DNA from: Heterostelium album PN500
Taxonomy: Eukaryota; Evosea; Eumycetozoa; Acytosteliales; Acytosteliaceae
Assembly: GCF_000004825.1 (NCBI RefSeq)
Contig: NW_008805063.1
Span: 1,736,857 to 1,800,856, forward strand
Length of the DNA: 64,000 bases
Direction of reading: 5' to 3'
Numbering within the stretch: position 1 is the stretch's first letter; the number at the start of each line of letters is the position of its first letter. A model generated the notes under the pieces. The model was given only the letters and a program-made list of their open reading frames with translations. It was not told the DNA's origin and did not search any database. This document shows, piece by piece, positions 21,089 to 33,732 of the stretch. The translations under genes were made by a program, and so were the position numbers.

Positions 21089-24000
21089 CTGTATTTGAAT
21101 TTGAATGTACAACAATATTAAATTATATTTTTAAAACATTTACCTAAAATTGGAATTATAAAAATTTTTAACAAACAAATATTAAAATCTAACTATATTT
21201 CCGTTAACTTTTTGTTTTTTAAAAGTAATAGTAGTATTATTAGTATTAGTTGATCAAGTTATTTATTTATTATATTGTTGTTGTTATTGTTGGTCTGTTG
21301 TTGTTTGTTTGGTTGCAATTATATTATAATGCTTAAAACTATTCATAAACAATAAAATAAAGTAGTAATAACTTAATGATGATGATGATGTGATGGTATG
21401 ATGATACTAAATGTTGTGTATGATATGTATGTATGGACTATGACAATATAAGTTATGAATTATTATTATCTTCTTTTTGTTTTTTAATTTAAATTACTTT
21501 TTTCCTTTCTTGACAAAAAAAAAAAATAAAATTATTTGTTTAGTAGTGATTTGTTATCGATGCGCGCTCGTCCTAAATGAAATTTATTCAAATTCTAATA
21601 TCTATATTAGAGATGCTGTTGTATTGTTTTAAATGTTATTGTTATTGTTGTTTCTACTTGTAATGACTGATTGATTTGATTTGATTTTTAATTTTTAAAC
21701 TTATTGACTGTTTGATTGATTGATTGATTAGCTGATTTGATTTTGATTTGATTTGATTTAGTTTAGTTTTGTTTGAAATTTATAATCATAAATGTCAAAA
21801 TCATATTTTTAATGTGTTGCTTGCTTGCTGCTTGTTGTTGTTGTTTTATGATTATTGAATGAATTCACAAACTGTTTGCTTTGCTTTGTTTTGCTTATAA
21901 ATTTGGATATTCAACAAAGAACTAATTAGAACAAATATAACAGAACAATAATTTACACTACTATTCAATAGTGGCAGTGGTAGTGGTTTATTTAGTGTGT
22001 GAAGCAAAGTCAGTGTAGGATATTAATTTGTTTTGTTTTTTTTTTAAATTTTCAAAATTTATAAAATGAATGAAAAGATAAGAGAGTGAGAAACAAACAA
22101 AACAAACACATACACAAAAACAATTAATTAAATATAATATTACTGTTTTTTTGTTTTTTTTTTAATATTTATTTAATAATTATTTTGTTTTTAAAAGTAA
22201 AGTAATTGAGGTAAAGAAGATTAAAAAAAAACAATTAAAAAATAATAATTAGATTGTGTGTTGTTGTGTTGTGTTGTTGTTTTGTTTTGTTTTGTTTGTG
22301 TGTTAGTGGTTACTACCATTTATCAATAAAATATTTAAAAGTATTAAAATAGAAAGATAGATATAATAATATATCTGTTATTATTTTAATTTGTAATATG
22401 TTTGTAATATGTTAATCAATTTGAATATATATATTTGAATTTATAAAAATACAAAAATAGATAAATAAATAATTATGTTTGTAAATATTGAACATTACAA
22501 ATGTAATTTGTATTTGTTTCAACTTTGCTTTTTTTGTAATTATAATATAAATATCTATCTAAGATCTATCTATCTTATCTTATATCTATTTATCTTCTTT
22601 AGATCTTATCTACTATCACATCATCATAAAAATTATCATCATATGCCGATTGATCGATTATTTATCGGTATTGACAACCGAATCCTAGTAAAAGACCTGC
22701 ATATGATAAATGATGACTTTTTTTATTGCTTCTGATTCGATAATAATGTACATACTATAAGAGCTGAGATGATTCATAAGATCAATAGCAAACAGTTAAA
22801 GTTTTGGTATTAAGTGTTGGTGATGTTGGTGATGATGATGGTGATTGATTTAAGAACTGTAATAACTTTTACAATGCATGCAATAGTATTTAAAAATAGA
22901 TTTGTTTTAATTTTTCTGACTTACAGGTTTTGGGATTTTTGATCAAAAAATTTAAAATTTTTTTTTTTTTTTAGATTTAAAGTCAGTAATTGTGACGGTT
23001 GGCTTTGAGAATGTGTGGAGTGATTTTGTTATGAATGAATAAATAAATAATTATGTATGTTGAGTGTTGATTTGATATTATTAATAAGAAAGTAGATATT
23101 AATACTAATTATTAAATAATAACACTTTTGTCTTAAAGTTTTGGAATATGAAAAAAAAAAAAAAAAACTTCTAAATAAGTTTGTTGTTATTACAAATTAA
23201 TTTGTGCAAATTCTAGTGACTATGAAGAAGAATATATATTGATTGATCTTGTTGTTTTTATTATTATATATCTAAAAATAAATACTACATTTAAATTGAT
23301 TATTTAATAATCTTATCATCTAATATGAAAAATTAAAGAAGGAAGCCCGATCCACACTTTAATTTTTGCAGCAAAAGAAAATAAAAAAATTTTAAATTAA
23401 AAAAAAACTTTAAAAAATAAAAAATTAATTTAAATAAAATCCAGTTAGGAATTTTCATAGGATCAAAAAAAAAAGTTAACTACTCATATTCGTTATAACT
23501 TTCTATTGGTTAGATCTTATCATATCTTATCATATCTTGTAATTGATTTTAAAGAAAATTTACATTTAAATACTATTTTCAAAAAAGATAAAGAAATAAA
23601 ATTAAAGTGTAGGAAAAAAAAAAAAACTAACAATTTATTCATTCCCTAAAATCAAAGTAAAAAAGTATATGCTAGTAATTTGATATCATTTCAAATATCT
23701 AAAGTTATTAAGATTTTAACCTTTACATTATATTACTTTGAAATTAATTTTATATGACAGCTAACTTGGAGAAAAAAAAAAAAAAAAATCAATATTAATT
23801 TATATATTTATTTTTTATGTGGGACTTGACACAATAAAATCATGTAGTAACCCAAAGGTTTGAAAGAACTAAATTTTATTTATTTTTATTAACTGATAAC
23901 ATAAACAAAATAATCAATTATTTTATATAACTTATAAATGATTTATTCTCTTGAAAAACATATTTGACTCAAAAAAATTTAACAAATTATATTAATTTTA

Positions 24001-24583
24001 AAAAATTTCATTTATCTTTCGTTTCGTTTTTCTTTTAAAATTTTTTTTATTTTATGTTAAAAAAACACAAAGAAAAAAAATAAAATAAAATAGAAAAAAA
24101 GAAAGTTTTGTTTTATGTTGAATCAAACGCGTTCCCCCCAAATTCTTCAAATATCTTTATTTTTGTGTGACATCAACCAATCAATAAGTTTAGTGTTACT
24201 ATAACAGTATTATTTAATTTAATTTTAAACATTTAAATTGCTTTAATTTATAATAGATTAAATAATTAATATATAATATATATTTATATATATATCTATA
24301 GAAATTTTTATTTATATATATACTTACTTTGTTAGAATATCAATAAGCAACTAGTTAGTTAATTTGTTTGTTTGTTGATATTTTATATTTCTATTTATTT
24401 ATTTATTTATTTATAAAGTCTACAAACACAGAGAAGAGAGGAGAAGAAAGACAAACAGTTGTTGTTGTTGTTGGAAACCACATTGGAAAAATTTTAGAAT
24501 AAGAAAAGAAAAGAAAAACGTTGAAGTGAAGTGAAGATAGTAGATATATACAAGTATATCATTGTTGTTCAAAGTTTAATAAT

Positions 24584-27076
24584 ATGAGTGGTACAGATGA
24601 AGATAAATTCTACAATGAGAGTGACAATAAACACAGAGTGAAAGACTACGAGGAAGACGAACACTCAGAGGACAACGAAGTTGATTTTAGCAATGAAGAC
24701 GAAGTAGAACACTCTGAAGAAAAAGAAGAAGAAGAAGAAGAAGACAACAATAATAGTAATAATCAGCTGGAAATTGCCGGAAATGAAAATATAGATCAAA
24801 TTAGTAGTGATCAAATTAGCAATAACAACAATCCGAACCAAATAATAAATCCGGATATTTTGCAAACCAGCAGTGGTTGTGTTGGTGGTGAAAATCAATC
24901 ATCAACACCAACACAAATTCAATCAAACAACAACAACAACAACAACAACCAAAATAATAATAATGATAACAGTAGCAACAGCAGTAGCAGCAGCAATAAC
25001 AATGATAACAATGGTGAGGATCCAGATTTGGATGCTCTCACCAATTTAATTATAAACAACATACCGAAACATTTCTCATCTGAAGATCTACGTGATATGT
25101 TTGCAAACTTTGGAGAGATCGTCTCTTACAAGGTGGTAACGAAGCGTGGTAACTCCAAGAATATGGGATACGGTTTTGTCAAGTATGCCACTCCCGAGGG
25201 TGCAACGGCTGCAATCGAGCAGATGAACGGTCACTCTATCGATCTCAAGTTCCTCAAGGTGAGCTACGCAACGGCTACATCGTCGCAGTCGACACATGCC
25301 AATCTCTACGTCAATCGACTGGAGCCACAAGTGACAAAAGAGGATTTGGCCGAGGCATTTTCAAAGTTTGGCGAGGTTGTCGAAACGAAAATTCTTGTCG
25401 ATCCAAACACTGGATCCAGTCGATGTGTCGGTTTCGTTCATTTTTCAGCACGTCGCAATGCACTCACTGCATTGTCGGCTATGAACGGCGCCAACATACC
25501 TTGTCAAACCGGGCCAATATATGTGAAATTCGCAGATCAAAAAGATGAAAATAATAGTTTAAATAATAGTAGTAATAATATAAATAATAATAATAATAAT
25601 AATAGTAGCAACAATAATAATGGTAATAATAATAATAGTATAAAGAATAAGTTTAATAAAAACAATAATAATAATAATAATAATAATAATAATCAAAATA
25701 ATAGAAACTATAGAAATAATAATAATAATAATAATAATAGGAATAATAATAATAATCGAAATAATAATAATAATAATAATCAAAATAATTTTAATAATAA
25801 TAATAATAATGAATTTAATGATAATATGAACAATGGATTCAATAATAATGGCAATGGAAATAATAGCTTCAATAATAATAATAATAATGGTTTCAACAAT
25901 AATAATAGTGGCAATTTCAATAATCAAAATAACCACCACAATAGCAATTTTATGAACAATCAAAATATGAATAACTTTTCGAATAACAATAGCAATGCTT
26001 TTGGAATGTCCTATAATATGGGATACATGGGCAATGTCTATAGAAATACAGGAAATCAATCGAGATACGACCCGATCGGACGAAACTTTTCGTCGATGCA
26101 GCAACAAGCAGCAGCACAGCAACAAGCCGCAGCACAGCAATCACCTTATTTTTCATATTATACTCCTCAAATGGCTGCACTACAGTCACAAATGATGAAC
26201 GGTATCTATCATTTACCTTCTTCTCACTCGATAATAACAACATCATCTTCACCTCATCTATCATCATCATCATCGACATCTACACCCTCATCATCTTCTT
26301 CATCATCATCCTATCAATCATCATCATCACCATCACCACAACAATATCACCACCAACTTTTACTCAACAATAATAATAATGGATGGATATAACTAACTCT
26401 TTATTATTTATTATTTATTATTATAAAAAAAAAAAACAAACAAACAAAACAATCTACTACTATAATTAATTGTTTATCCCCAAAATTTTTTATTTAATTA
26501 TCCCTGTCGTCTGTTATGTCTTTTTGGTTGTCCTCACTGTCATATAAAATTGATGTTGATACTCTATTTGTTTTGTTGTGCGTGTGTGTTCGTAATGTTA
26601 ATCAACAAACCACCCAATCAACAACAATCAAATAGCCTACAACCAATCTTATATTCAACCGAATTTTTCACTGCTGTTTACAGTTCACATTTCCAACTTG
26701 CCACTGAACTCGGACGAAGGCTTTCTCTACAAATTGTTTGGACCGTTTGGACCGATCTCCGGTGTCAAGATCATCGATAGTTACAACGCAATCGTCAACT
26801 ACCTCAATTTCGACGCCGCTCACAATGCCATAGTGGCACTCAACGGAAAGATGTTCAGTGGAAAACAACTCAAGGTATATATAATTATTTCAAAACTTTA
26901 TTTATTTTAGAATTGAATTTAACTTTAAAATTCATTTATTTATTTAAATTTTATAACTAAACAATATTTTTTCATTTTTCTATTTTTTTTTTCTTTATTT
27001 CTTATTTCTTTATTTCTCTTTCTTCATTTTTCCAACATGTATTTATTTATGTAAATAGGTTTACATGCAGAATTAA
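24584..27076 (+). CDS. ELAV/Hu-type RNA-binding protein with three RRMs
   Basis: Exons 24584..26201, 26684..26874 and 27059..27076 give 608 residues. The N-terminus is acidic (DYEEDEHSEDNEVDFSNEDE). RRM1 (about 145-222) has LIINNIPKHF and MGYGFVKY; RRM2 (about 233-313) has LYVNRLEPQV and CVGFVHFS. A long Asn/Gln-rich linker (about 325-540), likely disordered and prion-like, follows. RRM3 comes from exon 2 (VHISNLPLNSDEGFLYKLFG ... IVALNGKMFSGKQLKVY), as in ELAV proteins where RRM3 is separated by a hinge. Exon 1 can also read through its GTATCT donor to a stop at 26392, giving a 602-residue form without RRM3. Role in mRNA stability, splicing or translation is inferred from the family. Confidence 0.85.
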
Positions 27077-28501
27077 CATACCTAGGCAGCAACTAATAAT
27101 AATAAAACAAAACAAACAAAACATTATTTAATTAAAACAATAAAAAATCAAAACAAATAAACAACTAAAATAAAATAAAAATTATAAAACATCAATCAAA
27201 CAACACTAACAATTCCAATCCTATAATTAAAAAAATATAAATCGACTTACTTTATGTTTGGTGTTACTTAAGTAATCATATATATCACATCTAGATGTTA
27301 TAATTATCAATCTTTCTATTTTTAAAAGGTATGCTCAACACATTTGATAAAAATAATAAAAACCATCAGTATTTAAAAAGATAAATTTAAAACCCCTTAA
27401 AATTATTTCCATTGTGAGTGGATTAGTGCCAAAAAAAAAACAGTTAAATGTTTACCAGACTAAATTTAAGACGACACAACAATAAAAATGACCTGGTCGT
27501 TGAAGGAACATATCATTCCTTTTTATTTTTAAATTTTTATTTTGAGTTGTTTTGATGTTTTTTTTTTTTCATTTTTATTGTTTTTTTTTTTTTTTTTTTG
27601 GTTCCATCTTAATATTGTGTGTAACTAACTATCGATTAATTAATATCATTTTTATTTTTCGTCATCATACAAATTTCAATATATAATAAAATCAAACTTT
27701 TATTCTAAATACCAAATCAAATCAATATATGTTAAATAGAAACTAATAAATCAAAAAAAAACAGTAAGATCTTTATCTAAATAATCAATTCTTAAATCGA
27801 AATATCAATATTTATAAAGATCGGATACATTGCGAGAAAATTCAGTCACAACAAAAAAAAAAAAACAAAAAACAAAAAAACTCACCAAATTAATTTAGTT
27901 TTCCCTAATTTTTGGTGTAATTTTGTGTTTTTTTTTAATCATACATTTATAAACATTATTTTTTTCATACCATTACCAACAACATTTATACAATTTAAAA
28001 TTATACACATATTTATATTATTTTGTACAATTGTGAAATATAGTCATATTTTAACATATAGTTTATAAAAACAAAAAAAACAAACAAAGACAAAAATCAC
28101 ATCACATGTTTGACTTTTAATTAATTATAATTCAATAACATTTAATTGCATTGTATTGTTTGTTGTTGTCGTTGTTTATTTTTTCTTAACAAACGACACA
28201 AACAAAACAAACAACAAACAACAAACACACACATTAGTTTGATGTAAACAAAATTAGAAATAATAGATTTTATTTAATTCTCTATATATCTATTTAAGTT
28301 AATTTATTTTTTATTATAATAATTATTATTATAATTCTAATTTATTTGTAATAGTTGTTGTTGTTAACTTTATTTAATAATTAAAAAATAATAATACTTT
28401 ATTTTAAATATAGATTACACAAGTGTTGTTTGATATCATTATTAAAAAAATAGTTTAATAATAATAATAATATTATTATTATTAATAATAATTATATAAA
28501 A
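27077..28501. other. intergenic, AT-rich, 1.4 kb
   Basis: 3' UTR of the RRM gene and leader of pikD. Poly-T near 27584-27599 and several A runs. No gene or RNA seen. Confidence 0.6.
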
Positions 28502-31500
28502 ATGGAGATATTTGACCATTCACATCAAGTAAAGACATCACCTACATCGACATCATTCTCTGGCGCTCTCATTGTAGGAGGTGGTAATGGTGGCAGTGGA
28601 AATGGAAACAACAGCAATGGTGGTACTATCAATAGCAATAATAATAATAGTAAATATAAAAAAGATTCATTGTCATCACAGAGTTTGAATGTGGCACAAC
28701 CAGAGGAACAGAAACAATTTATATCGACCATCAACAAAATTATCGAGACTGACAAGATCAATAATAACACACCTGCAGACGACGATGTAATCATCGACAA
28801 GAAACAACTACAGAAACAACAGAAACAACAACTAAAAGAACAACGTGAACGTGAAAAAGAATTACAAAGAGAAAGAGAAAGAGAAAAAGATAAAGATAAT
28901 AATATAAATACATTAGATGATAACAACAATAATAATAATAATAATAGTTATAATAAATCAATAGATAATAATAACAATAATAATAATACAAGTAATTTAG
29001 AATCAAATAATGAATCAAGTTCAACAACAACTACAACATCGTCATCATCATCATCTTCTTCTCATACACATCCACATTTACATCAATTCAATGAAAGTAT
29101 CAATCATTTGGTAGATACTATTCATGATAAGGGTGATATGGTTGTGAGTGAACTGAAGAAAAAGATTAGAAAGCAAATGTCGTTGGCAAGAGGCAGAAGG
29201 AAACGTAAGAATAAAGAACCGGCAGAACAACAGGATCCTCTGAAAGAGTCATTCTCTATCGATATCGGTATGATGTGGCTACTTCAATCGATTAAACGTC
29301 CTGCCATTCAAGAGCATGTCTGTGAGCGAATCACAAAACTACCTCATACCGATTTTCAATTGTTTTTACCTCAAATTGTGTATGTAACAAAACAAAATAC
29401 AACAGGTATACGATATTTATTCATTCATCATTAACTAACTAATGAATATTATAATATTAATCATCTAATGTTAGTCATGTATGTGTTGAGCACAAACAAG
29501 AACCAATCATTGTAATGTTACTTGAAAAATGTAAATCATCTTTGGTCATTGCCGTTCAAACCTTTTTCCTCTTAAACTCTTTTGCTAGCGACCAACATCC
29601 AGAAACAATCGATAGTGCTAAATTACTTTGGAAGAGTATGTTGTTTACAATTTGTTTGTTCTTCTTTGTTTTATATATGTTTATATATGTTTTACTAAAC
29701 TAATCGATTGATTATTGTTATGCTATTGTTTAGGATGTGAATTGGCATCTATAGGTATGATTGATGCCGCTTTGAAGTTATCACCAAAGTATAAACAACC
29801 GTTGTTGGAAGAGAGTCTATCTGATAAGACAGTGTTGATTATCGACGAAGGATACTTTGAATCGAATTCGGTGGAAGCAGCCAACGGACAGGATAAACAT
29901 GTTGTCAATAACTTTGGTAGTCTATCTAGTTCGATGGCCGACCAGATTAAGAATATGGAAGAAGCAGAAGCAGCGCGTAACAACTTGAAACAAAGTAGTG
30001 GTAGTGGTATTAGTAGTAGTGGTAGTCACAGTAGTAGTAGTAATCGAGGAAGTAAAGTAGTTTCAGAGGTAGATTGGATTGGCGATCACGATTCAGAGTC
30101 ACCGATTGAGACTGACGGTGTATCGGAAGCAGACAATCACAGTAGTATCAACGAGGACAATTACAATTCGACCAGCAACAGCAATACATCACTTCAACAT
30201 AGCCATCATCTAGGATCCGATGTAACAACCAACAATGAACAAGAGGATTATTCACAGCTGTCGAATGGTGATATTTTTATCAATACTAAAATACAACAGA
30301 ACTATCAACAACAACAACAACAAGAATGTAAACAGACATTCTCAAAGATAAAAGTTAATAGTTTTGATATTGATGATATCAGTGTGGAGTCTATTCAACA
30401 GAATATGAGTAGATTCCAAGCTAGCAAGTTGATCAATAGCAATGGCAATAGTTTGAAACAAATCAAGATTCAACCATCGATTCAACAGCAGATTGTCAAT
30501 AACAAGTTGCTGACGAATTCTTTTGGCAGTTCATTGGCCTCCACTGCTATGAGTCCGTATGCATTCTGTTTTGATTTGCTCGATATATCGTCGGCCAAAC
30601 AAAAGATATTCAACTACAGTCCGTTCTACTCGGAGATTCACTTTATCAATATACTCTCAAAGATTGGCAACTTCCTGTTGACCATCCCGATGTTGAATGG
30701 CGATCGCGCCAAACAACGGGAACTACGCAATGCAACGCTGCGTGTCATTCTGAAGCAGTTGAACGACCAGGTATTCGAGCGATCCAGCATCATCCTCCCC
30801 GTGTACCCGACATTCCAAGTGATGGGAATCGTCCACGAGGAAGCGGTTTGTTTGAACTCCAGGGAGCGTGTTCCCTATATGCTCTACCTGGAGGTAAAGA
30901 TGAATAGCGACACCTACTTCTACACTGACTCTACAGACTCTGGCAAACTTGTCGATATTCCCGACGACGAGCTAACCGACGACGATGCGGACGACCCACA
31001 GGCGTCAGAGACGGAATGCGAAGACGAAGACGACTCTACACGCGCGCAAAACGAAGCGAGAAACGCGATTCTCAACACAATCTACGGCGAACAATGGAAA
31101 GAGAAGGAAAAGAAGATATGGAAGATCTCACCGTATCGCAGCATCAACGGTTGGCGACTGATATCGTTCATCGTAAAGAGTGGCGACGATCTCCGCCAGG
31201 AGCAACTGGCGATGCAACTGATCACTCAATTCTTTAGAATCTTTAAAAAGACGAATCTTCCACTCTGGCTGCGTCCATACCTCGTGATTGCAACTGGCCA
31301 GGATTCCGGGCTGATCGAAACCATCCCCGACTCTACGTCACTCGACACACTCAAGAAGAAATGTCCAAAGTACAGCACACTCACCGATTACTTTGTGCGT
31401 GCATACGGTGATCAGAAAACCAAATCGTTCCAAGACGCCCAGACCAACTTTATAGAGTCGTTGGCCGGCTACTCGCTGGTGTGCTACTTCCTACAGATCA

Positions 31501-32041
31501 AGGATCGTCACAACGGTAACATACTAATCGATCGCAAAGGTCATCTCATTCACATCGACTATGGATTCCTGCTATCGACCAGTCCCGGTTCGATCAACTT
31601 TGAGAGCGCGCCATTCAAGCTGACCGACGAAATCCTCGAACTCATGGGTGGGCGCAGTTCCGACCGATTTGTATATTTCAAGACACTGATACTCTGTGGA
31701 TTCCTTCAAGTTAGAAAACACTACCAAGAGTTCCTTATGATGATAGAACTAATGATTCCACGTAACTATCAAAAAAACAACCAATCTATCTTTCATTCAA
31801 CTTGAAAACTAACTATTTAACAAACTTTTATCAATACACATATATATATATAGATACAACATTGAGATGTCTAACAAAAGAAGGTGTTGTAGATAACTTT
31901 AGAAACAGATTCCGTCTTGATTTAACTAGCGACGCTCAATGTGAAGAATTCGTAGACAAAATGATTTCCGATAGTATTGGAAATTGGACAACCAAATCTT
32001 ACGATTCCTATCAATATTATACTAATAATATTACTGTATAA
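28502..32041 (+). CDS. pikD: phosphatidylinositol 4-kinase, type III beta
   Basis: Exons 28502..29379, 29475..29635, 29734..31761 and 31854..32041 give 1084 residues, close to the D. discoideum PikD length. The N-terminus is Asn/Ser/Gln-rich. The lipid-kinase-unique helical region (DIGMMWLLQSIKRPAIQEHV ... LPQIVHVCVEHKQEP) is interrupted by the first two introns. The catalytic domain is complete: SGDDLRQEQLAMQL, then QIKDRHNGNILIDRKGHLIH and IDYGFLLSTSPG, giving the DRHNGN catalytic loop and the DYG (DFG-equivalent) metal ligand. The C-terminal exon supplies RCLTKEGVVDNFRNRF. The enzyme makes PtdIns4P, mainly at the Golgi in PI4KB/Pik1 relatives. Codon use in the catalytic part is less AT-rich than in the low-complexity part. 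Confidence 0.95.
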
Positions 32042-33732
32042 TCCATATAACAACTTCATTCAATCATTCAACTCCCAACCATTCAATCTTTCTTTTCTTT
32101 CACTCTTCTTTTCTTTTTCCCTCTAACTTTCAATTGCGATTTTACATATATTTCCAACACTTAATCAAAAGTACGATAAAGTACCTTACTTTACCTTACT
32201 TTCACTTTCACTTTCACACGCCATAATTAATCACCAAATACCTCAAAATGTATTTGTAACAAACAAACAAACAAAAACCCGCTATTCAACTCAATTCAAT
32301 AATTAGATCACTTGATTACTTAATTGTACAACATTTGTTCTTATTGCTTTGAAAATCAATTGTCAATGACATCAATAATCTTATAAATAAACTGTTTGAC
32401 AACAACATTTACAACGTATAAAAATTGAAGTACGTAAAAATAAAAAATAAATTACTTTTTTTTTTTTCAAAAACTTTTTTTTTTTCTCCACAGACGAGCG
32501 AATAAAACGGATTCACTGTGGACTGTTTGAAGACATTCTCTTTTGGTCAATGTATGTATATTTAATTAAATAGTCTATCTTTCTATCTATTCTCTTTCTA
32601 TAAAATAAGGTTATGATGATAACATTTGCTACTACTGGAATCAAATTGATGACTCTATTTAATCATCAAGATCTCTGATGTCTTATTTTATGAATATTAT
32701 ATATACTCTTTATATTATTATATTATTTTTTTTGTTAAAAATAATCAAATTTATAAGTTATAAAAGTTAATACTAATTTACTTTTTTATTTATAAAAGTT
32801 TTGAACATTTAGATAATTGATAAGTGGTCTTGTCTTTCCCTCCCTCCTTTTTTTGATCTGTTAAAAAAAGATGAACAAAACAAACAACAATAATAAAAAA
32901 TTTATTTATTCGCTTAAAAAAAAAAACTAAAATAGTCTATTTTATATTTATTTTTATCTTTTATTTAGTAACAAAAAATATTCAAGTTTACATATTTAAT
33001 TATTCTTTTTATTTTTTAATCATTCAGATGTAAATTACAGATTTCACCTGAAATTCTTGTTGTTTTTTAACGAACTATGATTATTGTTGTATTTTTATGT
33101 TTTTTTTTTTAAAAAACAGCAATGGTTTGATGAAAAAAAACATCGATTCAGTGTTGTTTCTGTGTAGGTTTTAAATTTTCTTTGATTTTGTGTCATGTAA
33201 AAATCAAAATTTCTCAACATCTTTTTTTTTTTTACATTCAGGCGATCTAATGATCACATCAACCACAGTTGCGAAAAGTTACAAACAGAAAAAATGATTG
33301 TCTATCTAGGGTGCCCAAAGACCATTGCGAGCTCTCGATTAACTTTGAAATTTTACACAACAACAAATCTTTATTGAGCTCCAATTTTTTTTTTTAAAGA
33401 TCTTTTTATTATTTTTTTTAATATTTTATTAAATCATCAAATCCATCCCTAAATTTAACAACTACCAAAAACAAACCTTTAAAGTCGATTAACTTTTGTC
33501 CAATTACAGACAAATCAAAAACAGTTTCAAAAAATCCCAACAAATATTCAGTCAGTTAGTTAGTCAACTAGAGTTATATTATCTGTATTCATAATATATA
33601 TATATATAATTATAATATAAGTTAATAAGTTGAAGTTACTCTCTTTCAATATTCATATATATTATCTTTGTATTTTTAATAAAAATCTAAATCAATCTAC
33701 TTGTATAACAGTAATAACCAATAATAAAGGAA
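32042..33732. other. intergenic, AT-rich, 1.7 kb
   Basis: 3' UTR of pikD, then promoter of the repeat protein. It contains T runs near 32457-32487 and a TA tract near 33595-33607. A slightly less AT-rich patch near 33240-33370 has no ORF. No other feature seen. Confidence 0.55.

Larger units (their letters stand above)
20123..24583. other. 4.5-kb gene-free divergent intergenic region
   Basis: It separates the starts of the LisH gene and the RRM gene. It is dominated by A/T homopolymers and short tandem repeats, including T-runs near 20155-20175 and 20467-20480, GAATT/GAATC repeats, a TGC/TTG repeat and CTATCT/TTATCT (GATA-type on the other strand) near 22553-22615. Short ORFs (20606-20788, 22475-22735) are not supported. 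Long 5' leaders and regulatory DNA for both genes are the likely content; no RNA gene is recognised. Confidence 0.6.

Noticed and set aside
22475-22735. 86-codon ORF in the large intergenic gap
   Set aside because: Repeat-derived (CTATCT/TTATCT) residues, no domain. A C-box/D-box-like pair near 22709-22736 was considered as a snoRNA, but the spacing is too short.
25559-26140. 193-codon minus-strand Ile-rich ORF
   Set aside because: Antisense of the AAT (Asn) repeats in the RRM protein linker.
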